A stretch of 64,000 nucleotides of DNA from Rhodoferax sp. U2-2l (GTDB lineage: Bacteria > Pseudomonadota > Gammaproteobacteria > Burkholderiales > Burkholderiaceae_C): positions 310,001-374,000 of the forward strand of contig NZ_JAJCTH010000001.1 of assembly GCF_020594515.1 (NCBI RefSeq), written 5' to 3'. Below, one piece after another: positions 32,389 to 41,343 of this stretch. Positions within the stretch are counted from its first letter, which is position 1, and every line of letters starts with the position of its first letter. The notes under the pieces are model-generated. The model worked only from the letters and a program-made list of their open reading frames with translations, was not told the DNA's origin and did not search any database. The position numbers were made by a program, and so were the translations under genes.

Positions 32389-33642
32389 ATGAGCGACACC
32401 CAACTGGCCATCAGTTTTGCGGTTGCCATCAGCCTGGGCGCCTTGCTGGGCCTGGAGCGCGAGCGCAGCAAAGGCGGTGACGGTGGCGCCGGTGTGCGCA
32501 CCTTTGCGCTGATTTCTCTGGCCGGAGCGCTGGCCGGTTATCTGGACAAATCGCTGGGCCTGAGCGTGTGGGCTTTGGTCATTTTTGTCCTGGTGGGGGT
32601 GCTGCTGGTCAGTGCCTACGTGGTGGCGGCGATCCGTGGCGACACCGGCATCACCACCGAGGTGTCGGCACTGCTGGCATTTTTGCTGGGTCTGCTGTGC
32701 GCCCACGGGCAGTTGCAGCTGGCCAGCGCGATTGCGGTGGTCATGGCGCTGCTGCTGGCGCTGAAAGAATGGCTGCACCGCCTTGCCACCCAGATCAATA
32801 CGGCGGATGTGGAGGCCACGCTCAAGTTTGCCATCGTCACGCTGATCATCTTGCCGCTGGTGCCCAACGACTCGTATGGCCCGGCGCCGCTGGATGCGCT
32901 CAACCCTTACAAGATCTGGCTGATGGTGGTGCTGATCTCGGCGCTGAACTTTGCCAGCTATCTGGTGATCAAGGTGGTGGGCCCCGAGCACGGCATTGGC
33001 CTGGTGGGCCTTTTGGGCGGCCTGGCGTCCAGCACGGCGGTGACCCTGGGCTTTGCCCGGCGCAGCCAGCAGGACGGCGCCGAGGCACCGGCGCTGGCGC
33101 TGGGCATCTTGCTGGCCTGGACGGTGATGCTGGTGCGCGTGGCCATCATGACCGCGCTGATCAGCTGGGAGCTGGGGCAGCAGCTGTTTGGGGTGCTGGG
33201 TGTGCTGAGCGTGGCCAGCCTGCTGGCGGTGGCGTGGCTGTGGCGCATCAGCCAGCGTCAGGTGCGCGGCGAGGTCAAGTCGGGCAGCAACCCGTTCGAG
33301 CTCAGCGAAGCCATCAAGTTTGGCCTGCTGTTTGGTGTGGTGGTGCTGCTGGCGCGCGCGGCGCAGCTGTATTTTGGCGACGCAGGGGTGTACGTGGCCT
33401 CGGCCGTGGCCGGCCTGACCGATGTGGACGCCATCACCCTGGCCATGGCGGATCTGGTCAAGGTCGACCCGGCCAGCCTGCCACTGGGCGCCCGCGCGGT
33501 GGTGATGGCGGTACTGGCCAACACCGTAGCCAAAAGCGCCATGGTGTTGGGCCTGGGCTCGTCCGAGTTGCGTCGGCTGATGCTGCCGGTATCGCTGGGC
33601 TTGCTCGCCCTGGGCGCCGCCGGTTTGTGGCTGCTGCTCTAA
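32389..33642 (+). CDS. MgtC/SapB and DUF4010 membrane protein
   Basis: Polytopic inner-membrane protein of 417 residues. The N-terminal MgtC/SapB-like region has ISFAVAISLGALLGLERERS and RTFALISLAGALAGYL; the C-terminal DUF4010 has GLVGLLGGLASSTAVTLGFARRS and ASAVAGLTDVDAITLAMADL. Around 12 hydrophobic segments are visible. It is not a true MgtC virulence protein; the joined form is widespread, and some relatives are linked to magnesium or stress, but the function is unknown. ATG 32389 with AGGTGAGCC upstream, 28 bases after the HDOD gene. Confidence 0.87.
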   Translation: MSDTQLAISFAVAISLGALLGLERERSKGGDGGAGVRTFALISLAGALAGYLDKSLGLSVWALVIFVLVGVLLVSAYVVAAIRGDTGITTEVSALLAFLLGLLCAHGQLQLASAIAVVMALLLALKEWLHRLATQINTADVEATLKFAIVTLIILPLVPNDSYGPAPLDALNPYKIWLMVVLISALNFASYLVIKVVGPEHGIGLVGLLGGLASSTAVTLGFARRSQQDGAEAPALALGILLAWTVMLVRVAIMTALISWELGQQLFGVLGVLSVASLLAVAWLWRISQRQVRGEVKSGSNPFELSEAIKFGLLFGVVVLLARAAQLYFGDAGVYVASAVAGLTDVDAITLAMADLVKVDPASLPLGARAVVMAVLANTVAKSAMVLGLGSSELRRLMLPVSLGLLALGAAGLWLLL

Positions 33643-33667
33643 GCTAAAAAGGAAATCGGTTTTTAGC
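33643..33667. terminator. terminator-like inverted repeat between convergent genes
   Basis: GCTAAAAA (33643-33650) and TTTTTAGC (33660-33667) form a perfect 8-base stem with a 9-base loop. It lies between the stop of the MgtC-like gene and the stop of mltB, so it could end transcripts from both sides. The stem is A/T rich and there is no longer T-run outside it, so strength is uncertain. Confidence 0.45.
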
Positions 33668-33709
33668 CATGGCGCTGTCGGGGCGAGTAGCTACGGCATT
33701 CAAGAGCGA

Positions 33710-34876
33710 TCAGGGCCGCAGGGCTGGCTCGGTGATGGGCGGCGTCTGCGGTTCAGGCTCTGGGCGGGTGAGGAGGTCCGCCGCTTGGCGCACCGCCTGG
33801 CCCAGTTCGATCACCGCCAAAGCGTAGTAGCTGCTCCAGTTGTAGCGGGTGATGGCGTAAAAGTTCTCGGTGCCGGCCACATAGCTGGCCGGCGCATCGC
33901 CGTTTTGCAGCTCGATCAGCGCCAACTTGCCCGCATGTTGCAGCGCCGCACCTTCCAGCACCGCGCCGTTGGCCTGGAAACTGTCCACGCTGAAGGTCGG
34001 CAAGATGTCGGGCGCCATCAGGGTGGGCATGTCCAGCCGGGTCGCATCAAACCGCACCGGGTAATGCGTAGGCACGCCGGGCTGCCAGCCAAAAGACTTC
34101 AGATAGTTGGCGACCGAGCCAATGGCGTCACCCGGGCTGGTGAACAGGTTGACCTCGCCGTCGCCATCAAAGTCCACCGCATAGGTGTGCCAGCTGCTGG
34201 GCATGAACTGCGGCAGCCCCATGGCACCGGCGTAGCTGCCGCGCCAGGCGGTCGGGTCGGTGCCCGCGCGCGACATCATGCTCAAAAACTGCGCCAGTTC
34301 GCCTTGGAAGTAAGTGGTGCGGGCCGCCGCACGCGGGTGGCTGGTGGGGAAATCAAACGCCAGCGTGGCCAGCGCGTCCAGCACGCGGTGGTTGCCCATG
34401 TGCTGGCCGTAGATGGTTTCTACGCCGATGACCCCGGCAATGATTTCGGCCGGCACACCGGTCGCGGCCTGCGCGCGCAGCAGGGTGGCTTCATGCGCCT
34501 GCCAAAACGCCACCCCAGCCCGGATGCGGATGGGTTCCACAAAGCGGCTGCGGTAAAGCTGCCAGTTTTTCGGCACGCCCACCGGCGGCGGTGTCACGGC
34601 TTTGGCAATGGCGGGAATGTAGTTGGCCAGCGCCAGCGTCTGGCGCACCCAGGCTGGGTCCAGGCTGCGGGCTGCGGCGATGTCATCTGCAAACTGCATG
34701 GCGTCCAGCCGCTGCCCGTAGCTCGGGCCGGGGAGCGGGGCACTGGCGATGACATTGGCAGCTTTTTTGCTCTTTAAGTGATTTGTCGCCTCAGCCTTGA
34801 TGGGTAAAGCGCTCAAAGCGATCAAAAGCAGGGCCAAAGAGCGTCGCAATCGGAAAGGGTGTGTGGCAAAAGGCAT
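33710..34876 (-). CDS. mltB: membrane-associated lytic murein transglycosylase B
   Basis: Peptidoglycan-cleaving enzyme of 388 residues, forming 1,6-anhydromuramic ends. A signal peptide leads (FRLRRSLALLLIALSALPIKAEA). The SLT domain includes IAGVIGVETIYGQHMGNHRVLDALATLAFDFP, with the catalytic Glu in VETIYG, and GAMGLPQFMPSSWHTYAVDFDGDGEVNLF. No lipobox Cys is seen, so it may be periplasmic or anchored by an uncleaved signal. The ATG at 34876 begins 17 bases after the stop of the transglutaminase gene, so it may be the last gene of the MoxR-DUF58-transglutaminase operon. Confidence 0.9.
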   Translation of the reverse strand: MPFATHPFRLRRSLALLLIALSALPIKAEATNHLKSKKAANVIASAPLPGPSYGQRLDAMQFADDIAAARSLDPAWVRQTLALANYIPAIAKAVTPPPVGVPKNWQLYRSRFVEPIRIRAGVAFWQAHEATLLRAQAATGVPAEIIAGVIGVETIYGQHMGNHRVLDALATLAFDFPTSHPRAAARTTYFQGELAQFLSMMSRAGTDPTAWRGSYAGAMGLPQFMPSSWHTYAVDFDGDGEVNLFTSPGDAIGSVANYLKSFGWQPGVPTHYPVRFDATRLDMPTLMAPDILPTFSVDSFQANGAVLEGAALQHAGKLALIELQNGDAPASYVAGTENFYAITRYNWSSYYALAVIELGQAVRQAADLLTRPEPEPQTPPITEPALRP

Positions 34877-34893
34877 GGTCTAGTCAAAAGGTG

Positions 34894-36927
34894 TCAGGCG
34901 CCCCAGCGCAGTTGCCGGAGTTCGCGACGCAGTGTAGTCAGCTGGCGCCGCAAGGCGCCGCGCTCGGGTTGGGCGGCGTAACGCACGGCTTCCAGACGCA
35001 GCAGCCAGTTGGCAAAAGCTTGTGCGTCGGGCTGGATGGGTGCGTTGCCTGTGATTGGCTGGAGCAGTTGCGCAGCCAGTTGGCGCGGTGTGGCGTGTTC
35101 GGGTGGCGTGAACCCTGCGCGTTGCAGGTGGCTGCGGGCGCGTGCCAGCAGCCGCAACCACGGGTCTTGCCGATGCCGCTCCCAGGCGCTCCAGCTCGCG
35201 CCCGTCAGGCTCACCGCGACGACGATGGCGCACAGCAGGTAGATCAGGTCTTCCCAGCTGGGGGACTCAAAACCGATGTCTTTGAGCAGCTTGAGCTGGC
35301 TGGCCTGGGTGTAGTTCAACACCCACTGGTTCCAGCGGTTGTTGACGGCTTCCCAGGTGGCGCGCAGGTTGAGCGCAAAACGCGGGTTGACTGTGCCCAG
35401 AATGGCTTCAGCAATCGCGCCGCGCGGCGCTGCCAGCCGGGTGAAGCTGCCGGTGCGTGAGGGCGCCACCGCCGAGGTCGGGTCCACCCGCACCCAGCCT
35501 TTGCCGGTCAGCCAGACCTCGGTCCAGGCATGGGCATCACTCTGGCGCACTGTCCAGAAGCCATCGACGCTGTTGCGCTGGCCGCCCTGGTAACCGGTGA
35601 CCACCCGCGCCGGGATGTTGGCAGCGCGCATCAGGATCACAAAACTGGCGGCAATGTGTTCACAAAACCCGGCTTTGCGGTCAAACCAGAACTCATCAGC
35701 GCTGTCGCGGCCATACAGGCCGGGCTCCAGCGTGTAAACGTAGCCGCCGGTGCGCAGCCGCTCCAGCGTGGCTTGCACCAGGGCTTCACCCCATGGGCCG
35801 CCTGGCGGCAACGATGCCAGCAACTCCTGCGCCAGTGCGCGGGTGCGCGGGTTGAAGCCTTCGGGCAGCGCCAGATAAGGCGTCAGGCGGGAGTCAAATG
35901 TGAGCGGACCGTGGCTGAACTGCGGGTAACTGACCGCCTGGTAGCGCAGCAGTTCGGTCGCGTTGCGGTTTTGCAGCCACTGCAGCTCAGAGGTCATGCG
36001 GGCGCGGCCCTGCGGCAGCTCGGGGGCGTCGGGCGTGGCATCCAACGTCAGCAGCCAGGGGCGCTGGTTCGGCTCCAGCGTGACCTGGTAACGCACCGCC
36101 GGGCCTTGCACCTGCAACTGTGCGTCCGAAGGGCGCAACACGCCCACGTTGTCATTAGGGCGCCAACGCGTGCCGTCAAATCGGGACAACACCGGGCCGC
36201 GAAAGTACAGCTCACTTTGTGCGGGCGGCTCGCCTTCAAACGCGATGCGCATGGCAATGCTGTCGTCCAGCGCCAGGCTGGCGATGTTGCCCACCGTCAT
36301 CTCGGCCGACAGCCCGCTGCGCCCAGCCATCGCGTCACTCGGCATCCCCCACAGTGGCGCCATGCGTGGGAACAGCATAAACAGCACCACCATGATCGGT
36401 GCGCCCAGCAGCGTCATGCCCCCGGCAATCCGCGCCGCGTGCCACAGCGGCGGGCGGCCCACCGGCATGTGGGCGTTGACCAGCGCGGTCAGCAGGCCCA
36501 GCAGCGCCACCAGCATGGCGGCAGCGGTCAACAGCGACTGCGAGTAGAAAAAATTCGTCAGCATCAAAAAGAAACTGAGAAAAAACACCACAAACGCGTC
36601 GCGCTGGGCGCGCAGCTCCAGGGTTTTCAGCGCCAGCAACACCACCACCAAGGTCACGCCCGCATCCCGCCCGAGCAGGGTTTTGAACGAGATCAGCGTG
36701 GCCGCAACCGCCACCGCCAGCAAACCGAGCCGCCACCATTTGCCCGGCAAGGACTGGCCGCGCCAAGCCAGCACACCACGCCACAGCAACACCAAGCCCG
36801 TGAGCGCGCTGCACCACAGCGGCAACTCGCCCAGCATCGGCACCACCACCCAGCCGATCACGGCCAGCATGAATAACGTGTCACGGGTGTCGCGCGGCAG
36901 GTGGGTCAGGGCGGTGGGGAGTTTCAT
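34894..36927 (-). CDS. transglutaminase TgpA-family membrane protein (DUF3488)
   Basis: Inner-membrane protein of 677 residues with a cytoplasmic-to-periplasmic transglutaminase-like domain. About six N-terminal helices (residues 15-180) belong to DUF3488. The papain-like catalytic triad is readable: Cys in GFCEHIAASFVILMRAANIPAR, His in DAHAWTEVWL and Asp in VDPTSAV. A further helix and a C-terminal DUF4129-like tail follow (LICAIVVAVSLTGASW; EHATPRQLAAQLL). Its start overlaps the DUF58 stop by 4 bases. TgpA in Pseudomonas is essential and periplasmic; here the role is inferred. Confidence 0.9.
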   Translation of the reverse strand: MKLPTALTHLPRDTRDTLFMLAVIGWVVVPMLGELPLWCSALTGLVLLWRGVLAWRGQSLPGKWWRLGLLAVAVAATLISFKTLLGRDAGVTLVVVLLALKTLELRAQRDAFVVFFLSFFLMLTNFFYSQSLLTAAAMLVALLGLLTALVNAHMPVGRPPLWHAARIAGGMTLLGAPIMVVLFMLFPRMAPLWGMPSDAMAGRSGLSAEMTVGNIASLALDDSIAMRIAFEGEPPAQSELYFRGPVLSRFDGTRWRPNDNVGVLRPSDAQLQVQGPAVRYQVTLEPNQRPWLLTLDATPDAPELPQGRARMTSELQWLQNRNATELLRYQAVSYPQFSHGPLTFDSRLTPYLALPEGFNPRTRALAQELLASLPPGGPWGEALVQATLERLRTGGYVYTLEPGLYGRDSADEFWFDRKAGFCEHIAASFVILMRAANIPARVVTGYQGGQRNSVDGFWTVRQSDAHAWTEVWLTGKGWVRVDPTSAVAPSRTGSFTRLAAPRGAIAEAILGTVNPRFALNLRATWEAVNNRWNQWVLNYTQASQLKLLKDIGFESPSWEDLIYLLCAIVVAVSLTGASWSAWERHRQDPWLRLLARARSHLQRAGFTPPEHATPRQLAAQLLQPITGNAPIQPDAQAFANWLLRLEAVRYAAQPERGALRRQLTTLRRELRQLRWGA

Positions 36928-37973
36928 GCCAAAGCCAGCGCACGCAAACAGCGCTGCAAATGAACCGGGCCGTGGTCAGGCGCCAGGTTCTGCCCGCCCA
37001 ACCGCAAGCCGTAGCGCAAACCCAGCTGGTCCGCCCGCAACACCCAAGCACACAAGCGGCTGAGCTGCTGCTCCGGGTGATTCAAAGCGGTGAGGGAGCG
37101 GTCCAGCCACAAATCGTGCTGCTGCGCCGCCACACTGTCACGGCTGACCAGCTCACCGGTTTTGGCGGCTTTTTTCCACAGGATGTTTTTCAGCGAATCA
37201 CCCCGCCGATAGGGTCGAAAACTGTCAGGCTCGCCGTGGTGGCGTGGCGCTGTGCGGGTCGGGCCGTGGTCGTCGCCAAAACTGCCGTCAGGCAACGGCG
37301 GCGGCTTGACTTCTGGCCGCGGATACACCAGCAACTGTGCCGCAGGCCGCCACAGTGTCCAGACCCGAAACGTGCCCAGCGGGAAAAAAGTCTGCGCGCT
37401 CAGTGTGGGCAACGGGTGCAGCCCGCGCTCAGTGGCCTGCCAGGCCAGAAAAACGGTGGCACTGCCTTGTGGCGCCACATCGGTGGGCACCCACTGCCCC
37501 GAGTCGGCCACGGCCAGCGCCAGCGCATACCGCTGGCGCTTGGCCGTGTTCAGAACCTGGATGCCCAATTGCGCCTGAGACCCCGCGTAGACCGGGTCAG
37601 GTGCAGCCAAAGACAAGGTCACGCCGCGCAGGTTGCCATGGCTCACGTGCATCGCCACCCCGGCGCAACCGGCCAGCAAAAACGTCAGCAGGTAGCCCAG
37701 GTTGAGCTGGTAATTGATGGATGCCACCAGCAACACCAGCAAGGTGGCCCCCAGCATCAGCCCGGCGCGGGTGGGCAGGATGTAGACGTTGCGCTGGGTC
37801 AGCGTCACGCTGTCGGCCAGCGGCATGCGGGCCTGCCACCAACGGGCAAAGCGCGCCCGCAGCAGCGCAAGGGGGTTCCACACCCAGCCACCCGTGGAAC
37901 CGGCTCTGCCAGGCCAGCGGGTGCGCCCCGCAGATGAAGTGGCCTCAGATGCGCTTGGGGCGGGCGTCATCAC
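36924..37973 (-). CDS. DUF58 domain protein
   Basis: Protein of 349 residues with two hydrophobic segments near residues 70-110 (AGLMLGATLLVLLVASINYQLNLGYLLTFLLAGCAG), then a von Willebrand-like DUF58 region containing the signature RRGDSLKNILWKKAAK. DUF58 genes stand between moxR and a transglutaminase gene in most proteobacteria, as here. The product is thought to work with the MoxR ATPase, perhaps as a chaperone target. It overlaps both neighbours by 4 bases. The middle part has a PETDSF-like region (HHGEPDSFRPYRRGD). Confidence 0.88.
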   Translation of the reverse strand: MMTPAPSASEATSSAGRTRWPGRAGSTGGWVWNPLALLRARFARWWQARMPLADSVTLTQRNVYILPTRAGLMLGATLLVLLVASINYQLNLGYLLTFLLAGCAGVAMHVSHGNLRGVTLSLAAPDPVYAGSQAQLGIQVLNTAKRQRYALALAVADSGQWVPTDVAPQGSATVFLAWQATERGLHPLPTLSAQTFFPLGTFRVWTLWRPAAQLLVYPRPEVKPPPLPDGSFGDDHGPTRTAPRHHGEPDSFRPYRRGDSLKNILWKKAAKTGELVSRDSVAAQQHDLWLDRSLTALNHPEQQLSRLCAWVLRADQLGLRYGLRLGGQNLAPDHGPVHLQRCLRALALA

Positions 37974-38890
37974 GGCAGCGGTACCGCGTCCAGCAAAGCG
38001 CGCACCTGTTCAACGGCACCGCGTCCGGCGTCGCCGGTGGGAATCAGCCGGTGGGCAATGGCTTGCGGCAAGATGGCACGCACGTCATCCGGTGCCACAT
38101 AGTTGCGCCCGTTCAACAGGGCTCGTGCCTTGGCAGCACGCAGCACGGCAATACCGGCGCGCGGGCTAAGGCCCTGCACGAACCACTGGCCCGATCGGGT
38201 GGCGGCCAGCAGGTCTTGCACGTAGTCCAGCAAAGGGGCGGCCGCGTGCACGGCGAGCACCTGGCGCTGCAGCGTCAGCAGTTCCTGTGCGGTCAAGAGG
38301 CTGGGCAGGGTCTCCACCAAGTCGCGCCGGTCGGCGCCTTGCAGCAACTGGCGCTCGGCCGCGCGGTCCGGGTAACCGAGCGAGATGCGCATCAAAAAGC
38401 GGTCCAGCTGCGACTCGGGCAGGGCGTAGGTGCCGGCCTGGTCCATCGGGTTTTGCGTGGCGATCACGAAAAAAGGCGAGGGCAGGGGGCGCGTTTCACC
38501 CTCGACCGTGACCTGTTTTTCTTCCATGGCTTCGAGCAGCGCGCTTTGGGTTTTGGGGCTGGCGCGGTTGATCTCGTCAGCCAGCAGCACCTGGGCAAAC
38601 AGCGGGCCGGGGTGGAACACAAACGCATCCTTGCCGCGCTCAAATACCGACACCCCCAATAAATCGCTGGGCATCAGGTCGGCCGTGAATTGCACGCGTG
38701 AGAAAGCCAGCCCAAAGGTGCGGGCCAGCGCATGGGCCAGCGTGGTTTTGCCGACCCCGGGCACGTCCTCGATCAGCAGGTGCCCACCTGCCAAAAGACA
38801 AGCCACACAATCTTGCGTTTGCTCAATCTTGCCCACAATCACCGTGTTAAGCTGATCGACCAGGGCTGTAAGTTTTGCTTGTGTATCCAT
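37970..38890 (-). CDS. MoxR-family AAA+ ATPase
   Basis: ATPase of 306 residues. Walker A is in EDVPGVGKTTLAHALA, Walker B and its neighbours in VLLADEINRASPKTQSALLEAMEE, and the sensor-1 Asn in FFVIATQNPMDQAGTYALPE. MoxR proteins act as chaperones for metalloproteins or membrane complexes and usually work with von Willebrand-domain partners. It opens the minus-strand operon moxR-DUF58-tgpA-mltB. The start is at 38890, 42 bases from the divergent HDAC-like gene, so the shared promoter region is very short. Confidence 0.92.
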   Translation of the reverse strand: MDTQAKLTALVDQLNTVIVGKIEQTQDCVACLLAGGHLLIEDVPGVGKTTLAHALARTFGLAFSRVQFTADLMPSDLLGVSVFERGKDAFVFHPGPLFAQVLLADEINRASPKTQSALLEAMEEKQVTVEGETRPLPSPFFVIATQNPMDQAGTYALPESQLDRFLMRISLGYPDRAAERQLLQGADRRDLVETLPSLLTAQELLTLQRQVLAVHAAAPLLDYVQDLLAATRSGQWFVQGLSPRAGIAVLRAAKARALLNGRNYVAPDDVRAILPQAIAHRLIPTGDAGRGAVEQVRALLDAVPLP

Positions 38891-38932
38891 CAGGTATTCT
38901 TACCAAAAAATGATCCCAGGAGACCATGCATC

Positions 38933-39886
38933 ATGACAATGACCGGCTACTTTACACACCCCAGCTTTCGCAAACATGAAATGGGCCCCGGCCACCCGGA
39001 ATGCCCGGAGCGGCTGGATGCCATTGATGACCGCTTGCTGATCTCCGGCCTGGACGTGGCGCTGGACCGCCGCGAGGCCACACCGGCCTCCACCTCCGAC
39101 ATCGAACTGGCGCACGGCCGCATGTACGTCGCAGCCATTCGCGGTCTGAACGCCGAACTGAAGGAAGAAATTGCTGCCGGCGGCGCCGAGCACCTTCAGA
39201 TCGACCCCGACACCAGCATCAACATCCACACCTGGACGGCGGCGCTGCATGCGGCCGGTGCCGCCACCGACGCGGTGGACGCGGTGATGGCGGGCGAGAT
39301 GAAAACCGCTTTCTGCGCGGTGCGCCCGCCGGGCCACCATGCCTGCCGCGACAAGGCGGGGGGGTTTTGTTTCTTCAACAATGTGGCCATTGCCGCCAAA
39401 TACGCGCTGGAGCGACACAACCTGCAGCGTGTGGCCATCGTTGACTTTGACGTGCACCACGGCAACGGCACCGAAGACATCGTCAAGGGCGACGAGCGCA
39501 TTTTGATGGTGAGTTTTTACCAGCACCCGTTTTACCCGCTGGACTGGGAGCACTCGGATGCGCCCAACCTGGTCAACCTGCCGGTGCCCGCCTACACCAA
39601 GGGCATGGACATCCGCGAGATGATTGAAGCCGCCTGGATGCCGCGCCTCGATGCGTTCGAGCCCGAGCTGATTCTGATCAGCGCCGGTTTTGATGCCCAC
39701 CGCGAGGACGACATGGGCCAGCTCGGGCTGGTGGAGAGTGACTACGCCTGGATGACCGGGCGCATCATGGACGTGGCGCGTCGCCATGCGCAGGGCCGTG
39801 TGATCAGTTGCCTGGAAGGCGGCTATGTGATGAGTTCCTTGTCACGCAGCGTGGAGGCGCACATTCGGGTCATGGCGGATGTCTGA
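38933..39886 (+). CDS. histone-deacetylase-like hydrolase
   Basis: Arginase/deacetylase-fold hydrolase of 317 residues. Motifs: HPECPERLDAIDDRL, the active-site HH in RPPGHHACRDKAGGFCFFNNVA, zinc ligands in VDFDVHHGNGTEDI (Asp, His), and GFDAHREDDMG (second Asp). Bacterial members deacetylate acetylpolyamines, acetoin-linked substrates or proteins; which applies here is unknown. ATG at 38933 has AGGAG ten bases before it. The end overlaps the mscS start by 8 bases. A polyamine or acetyl-lysine substrate cannot be chosen from sequence. Confidence 0.9.
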   Translation: MTMTGYFTHPSFRKHEMGPGHPECPERLDAIDDRLLISGLDVALDRREATPASTSDIELAHGRMYVAAIRGLNAELKEEIAAGGAEHLQIDPDTSINIHTWTAALHAAGAATDAVDAVMAGEMKTAFCAVRPPGHHACRDKAGGFCFFNNVAIAAKYALERHNLQRVAIVDFDVHHGNGTEDIVKGDERILMVSFYQHPFYPLDWEHSDAPNLVNLPVPAYTKGMDIREMIEAAWMPRLDAFEPELILISAGFDAHREDDMGQLGLVESDYAWMTGRIMDVARRHAQGRVISCLEGGYVMSSLSRSVEAHIRVMADV

Positions 39887-41168
39887 GGTCCAACCGGACG
39901 AATTTGACACTTGGCTGGCGGCGCTGGCACAAACCAGCACCTTGATTGAATTGGCGGTGTTGGCCGCTTGCGCGCTGCTGGCCTGGCTGCTGGCCACCTT
40001 GACAGGCAGGGCGTTTGTTGGCCGGGACGCCAACACCATCACCTTTGGCCGGCGGATTGTGGACGGTGTGTTGTTCCCGGCACTTTGGCTGGTGCTGGCC
40101 TATGCGGCGCGCATGTTGCTGGCCAGCGTGTTGCCGTTGGCCGCGTTCAGGATCGCCATTCCGGTACTGCTGTCGCTGCTGGTGATTCGCACCGGTGTCA
40201 AGGTGCTGCAGGCGACATTTCAGACGACACCCTTTGTCCGCTTCCTGGAGCGCACCATCTCCTGGTTGGCGTGGCTGGCGATGGTGTTGTGGGTCAGCGG
40301 CCTGCTGCCCATCTTGATGGATGAGCTTGACCAGATCCGTTGGAAAGTGGGGGCCAGCGAGTTGTCGGTGCGCAAGATGATCGAAGGCTCGCTCACCGCA
40401 GGTCTGGTGCTGATCATCACGCTGTGGATCTCCTCCGCCGTCGAGGCCAAGCTGCTGCGCCACGCCCGGGGCGGCGAATTGAGCTTGCGCAAGGCCTTCA
40501 GCAACGCCGCGCGGGCGCTGCTGATCTTTGTCGGGTTGCTGGTGGCCATGTCGGCGGTGGGTATTGACCTTTCCGCCCTGTCGGTGCTGGGCGGTGCGGT
40601 CGGTGTGGGTATCGGGTTGGGTTTGCAGAAACTGGCCGCCAATTACGTGTCAGGCTTTGTCATCCTGGCCGAGCGCAGCATGCGGATCGGGGACACGGTG
40701 CAGGTGGACAACTTCAGCGGCGTCATCACCGAGATCAACGCGCGCTACACCGTGATCCGTTCGCTCAGTGGCCGCGAATCCATCGTCCCCAACGAGATGC
40801 TGATCACCAGCCGGGTGGAAAACCTCTCACTGGCTGACCCGAAAGTCTGGCATTCGACGACGGTGTCGGTGGGGTACGACAGCGATGTGGCTCTGGTGAC
40901 GCAGTTGTTGCTGCAGGCAGCGGCGTCGCGTGCGCGGGTGCTCAAAGAGCCCGGCCCGGCCGTCGCGCTGATGGCATTTGGCGCCGACGGGCTGGAGTTC
41001 AGGTTGGGCTACTGGATTGGCGACCCCGAGAATGGCGGCGACAACCTGCGCTCCGAGATCAATGTGGAGATCTTGCGCCTGCTGCGCGAACACCACATCG
41101 AGATTCCGTTCCCGCAGCGTGTTATCCATGCGCGTGTGGCCCCGGCCTTGCCAAGCGCGCCTCCCTGA
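39879..41168 (+). CDS. MscS-family mechanosensitive channel
   Basis: Protein of 429 residues with several N-terminal transmembrane helices and the conserved MscS core: the pore-lining helix VLGGAVGVGIGLGLQKLAANYVSGFVILAERSMRIGDTV, then the beta domain VDNFSGVITEINARYTVIRSLSGRESIVPNEMLIT. It opens under membrane tension and protects from hypo-osmotic shock. The pore helix pattern GGAVGVGIGLG is near E. coli. The ATG at 39879 lies within the end of the deacetylase gene, so they are coupled. The link between deacetylase and channel may be accidental but the overlap shows shared transcription. Confidence 0.92.
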   Translation: MSEVQPDEFDTWLAALAQTSTLIELAVLAACALLAWLLATLTGRAFVGRDANTITFGRRIVDGVLFPALWLVLAYAARMLLASVLPLAAFRIAIPVLLSLLVIRTGVKVLQATFQTTPFVRFLERTISWLAWLAMVLWVSGLLPILMDELDQIRWKVGASELSVRKMIEGSLTAGLVLIITLWISSAVEAKLLRHARGGELSLRKAFSNAARALLIFVGLLVAMSAVGIDLSALSVLGGAVGVGIGLGLQKLAANYVSGFVILAERSMRIGDTVQVDNFSGVITEINARYTVIRSLSGRESIVPNEMLITSRVENLSLADPKVWHSTTVSVGYDSDVALVTQLLLQAAASRARVLKEPGPAVALMAFGADGLEFRLGYWIGDPENGGDNLRSEINVEILRLLREHHIEIPFPQRVIHARVAPALPSAPP

Positions 41169-41175
41169 CTATAAT
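41148..41175 (+). promoter_or_regulatory. candidate sigma-70 promoter for etfBA
   Basis: TTGCCA (41148-41153) and TATAAT (41170-41175) are separated by 16 bases, close to consensus. The -35 box lies inside the end of mscS. The leader to the etfB ATG would be about 160 bases. A second weaker -10-like TAGAAT (41253-41258) lies nearer and just upstream of the palindrome at 41266. Confidence 0.5.
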
Positions 41176-41265
41176 AAAAAAGCACGGTCGTTCTATTAAT
41201 GCCGGATGTCCGAATTGCAGGCCTTGAGAATCAACCGGTGGGTGGGTCCGCATAGAATGCTGAAG

Positions 41266-41281
41266 TTGACGTGCACGTCAA
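41266..41281. promoter_or_regulatory. perfect 16-base palindrome upstream of etfB
   Basis: TTGACGTGCACGTCAA is an exact palindrome, 62 bases before the etfB ATG. Such symmetry marks a dimeric repressor site. In proteobacteria, genes for electron-transfer flavoproteins are often controlled by fatty-acid or branched-chain degradation regulators (MerR- or TetR-type), with ACGTnnACGT-like sites. The matching regulator is not in this window and its identity is inference. Confidence 0.6.
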
Positions 41282-41343
41282 TTGGTTTGAGGTGCATTTG
41301 GTGGTTTGTGAGCTTTTAATTACTACTTTGGAGAGACGTTTTT

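Noticed and set aside
35530..36876. 448-codon plus-strand ORF opposite the transglutaminase gene
   Set aside because: Composition-driven antisense frame rich in Gln, His and Arg with no domain; the minus gene has a clear catalytic triad.
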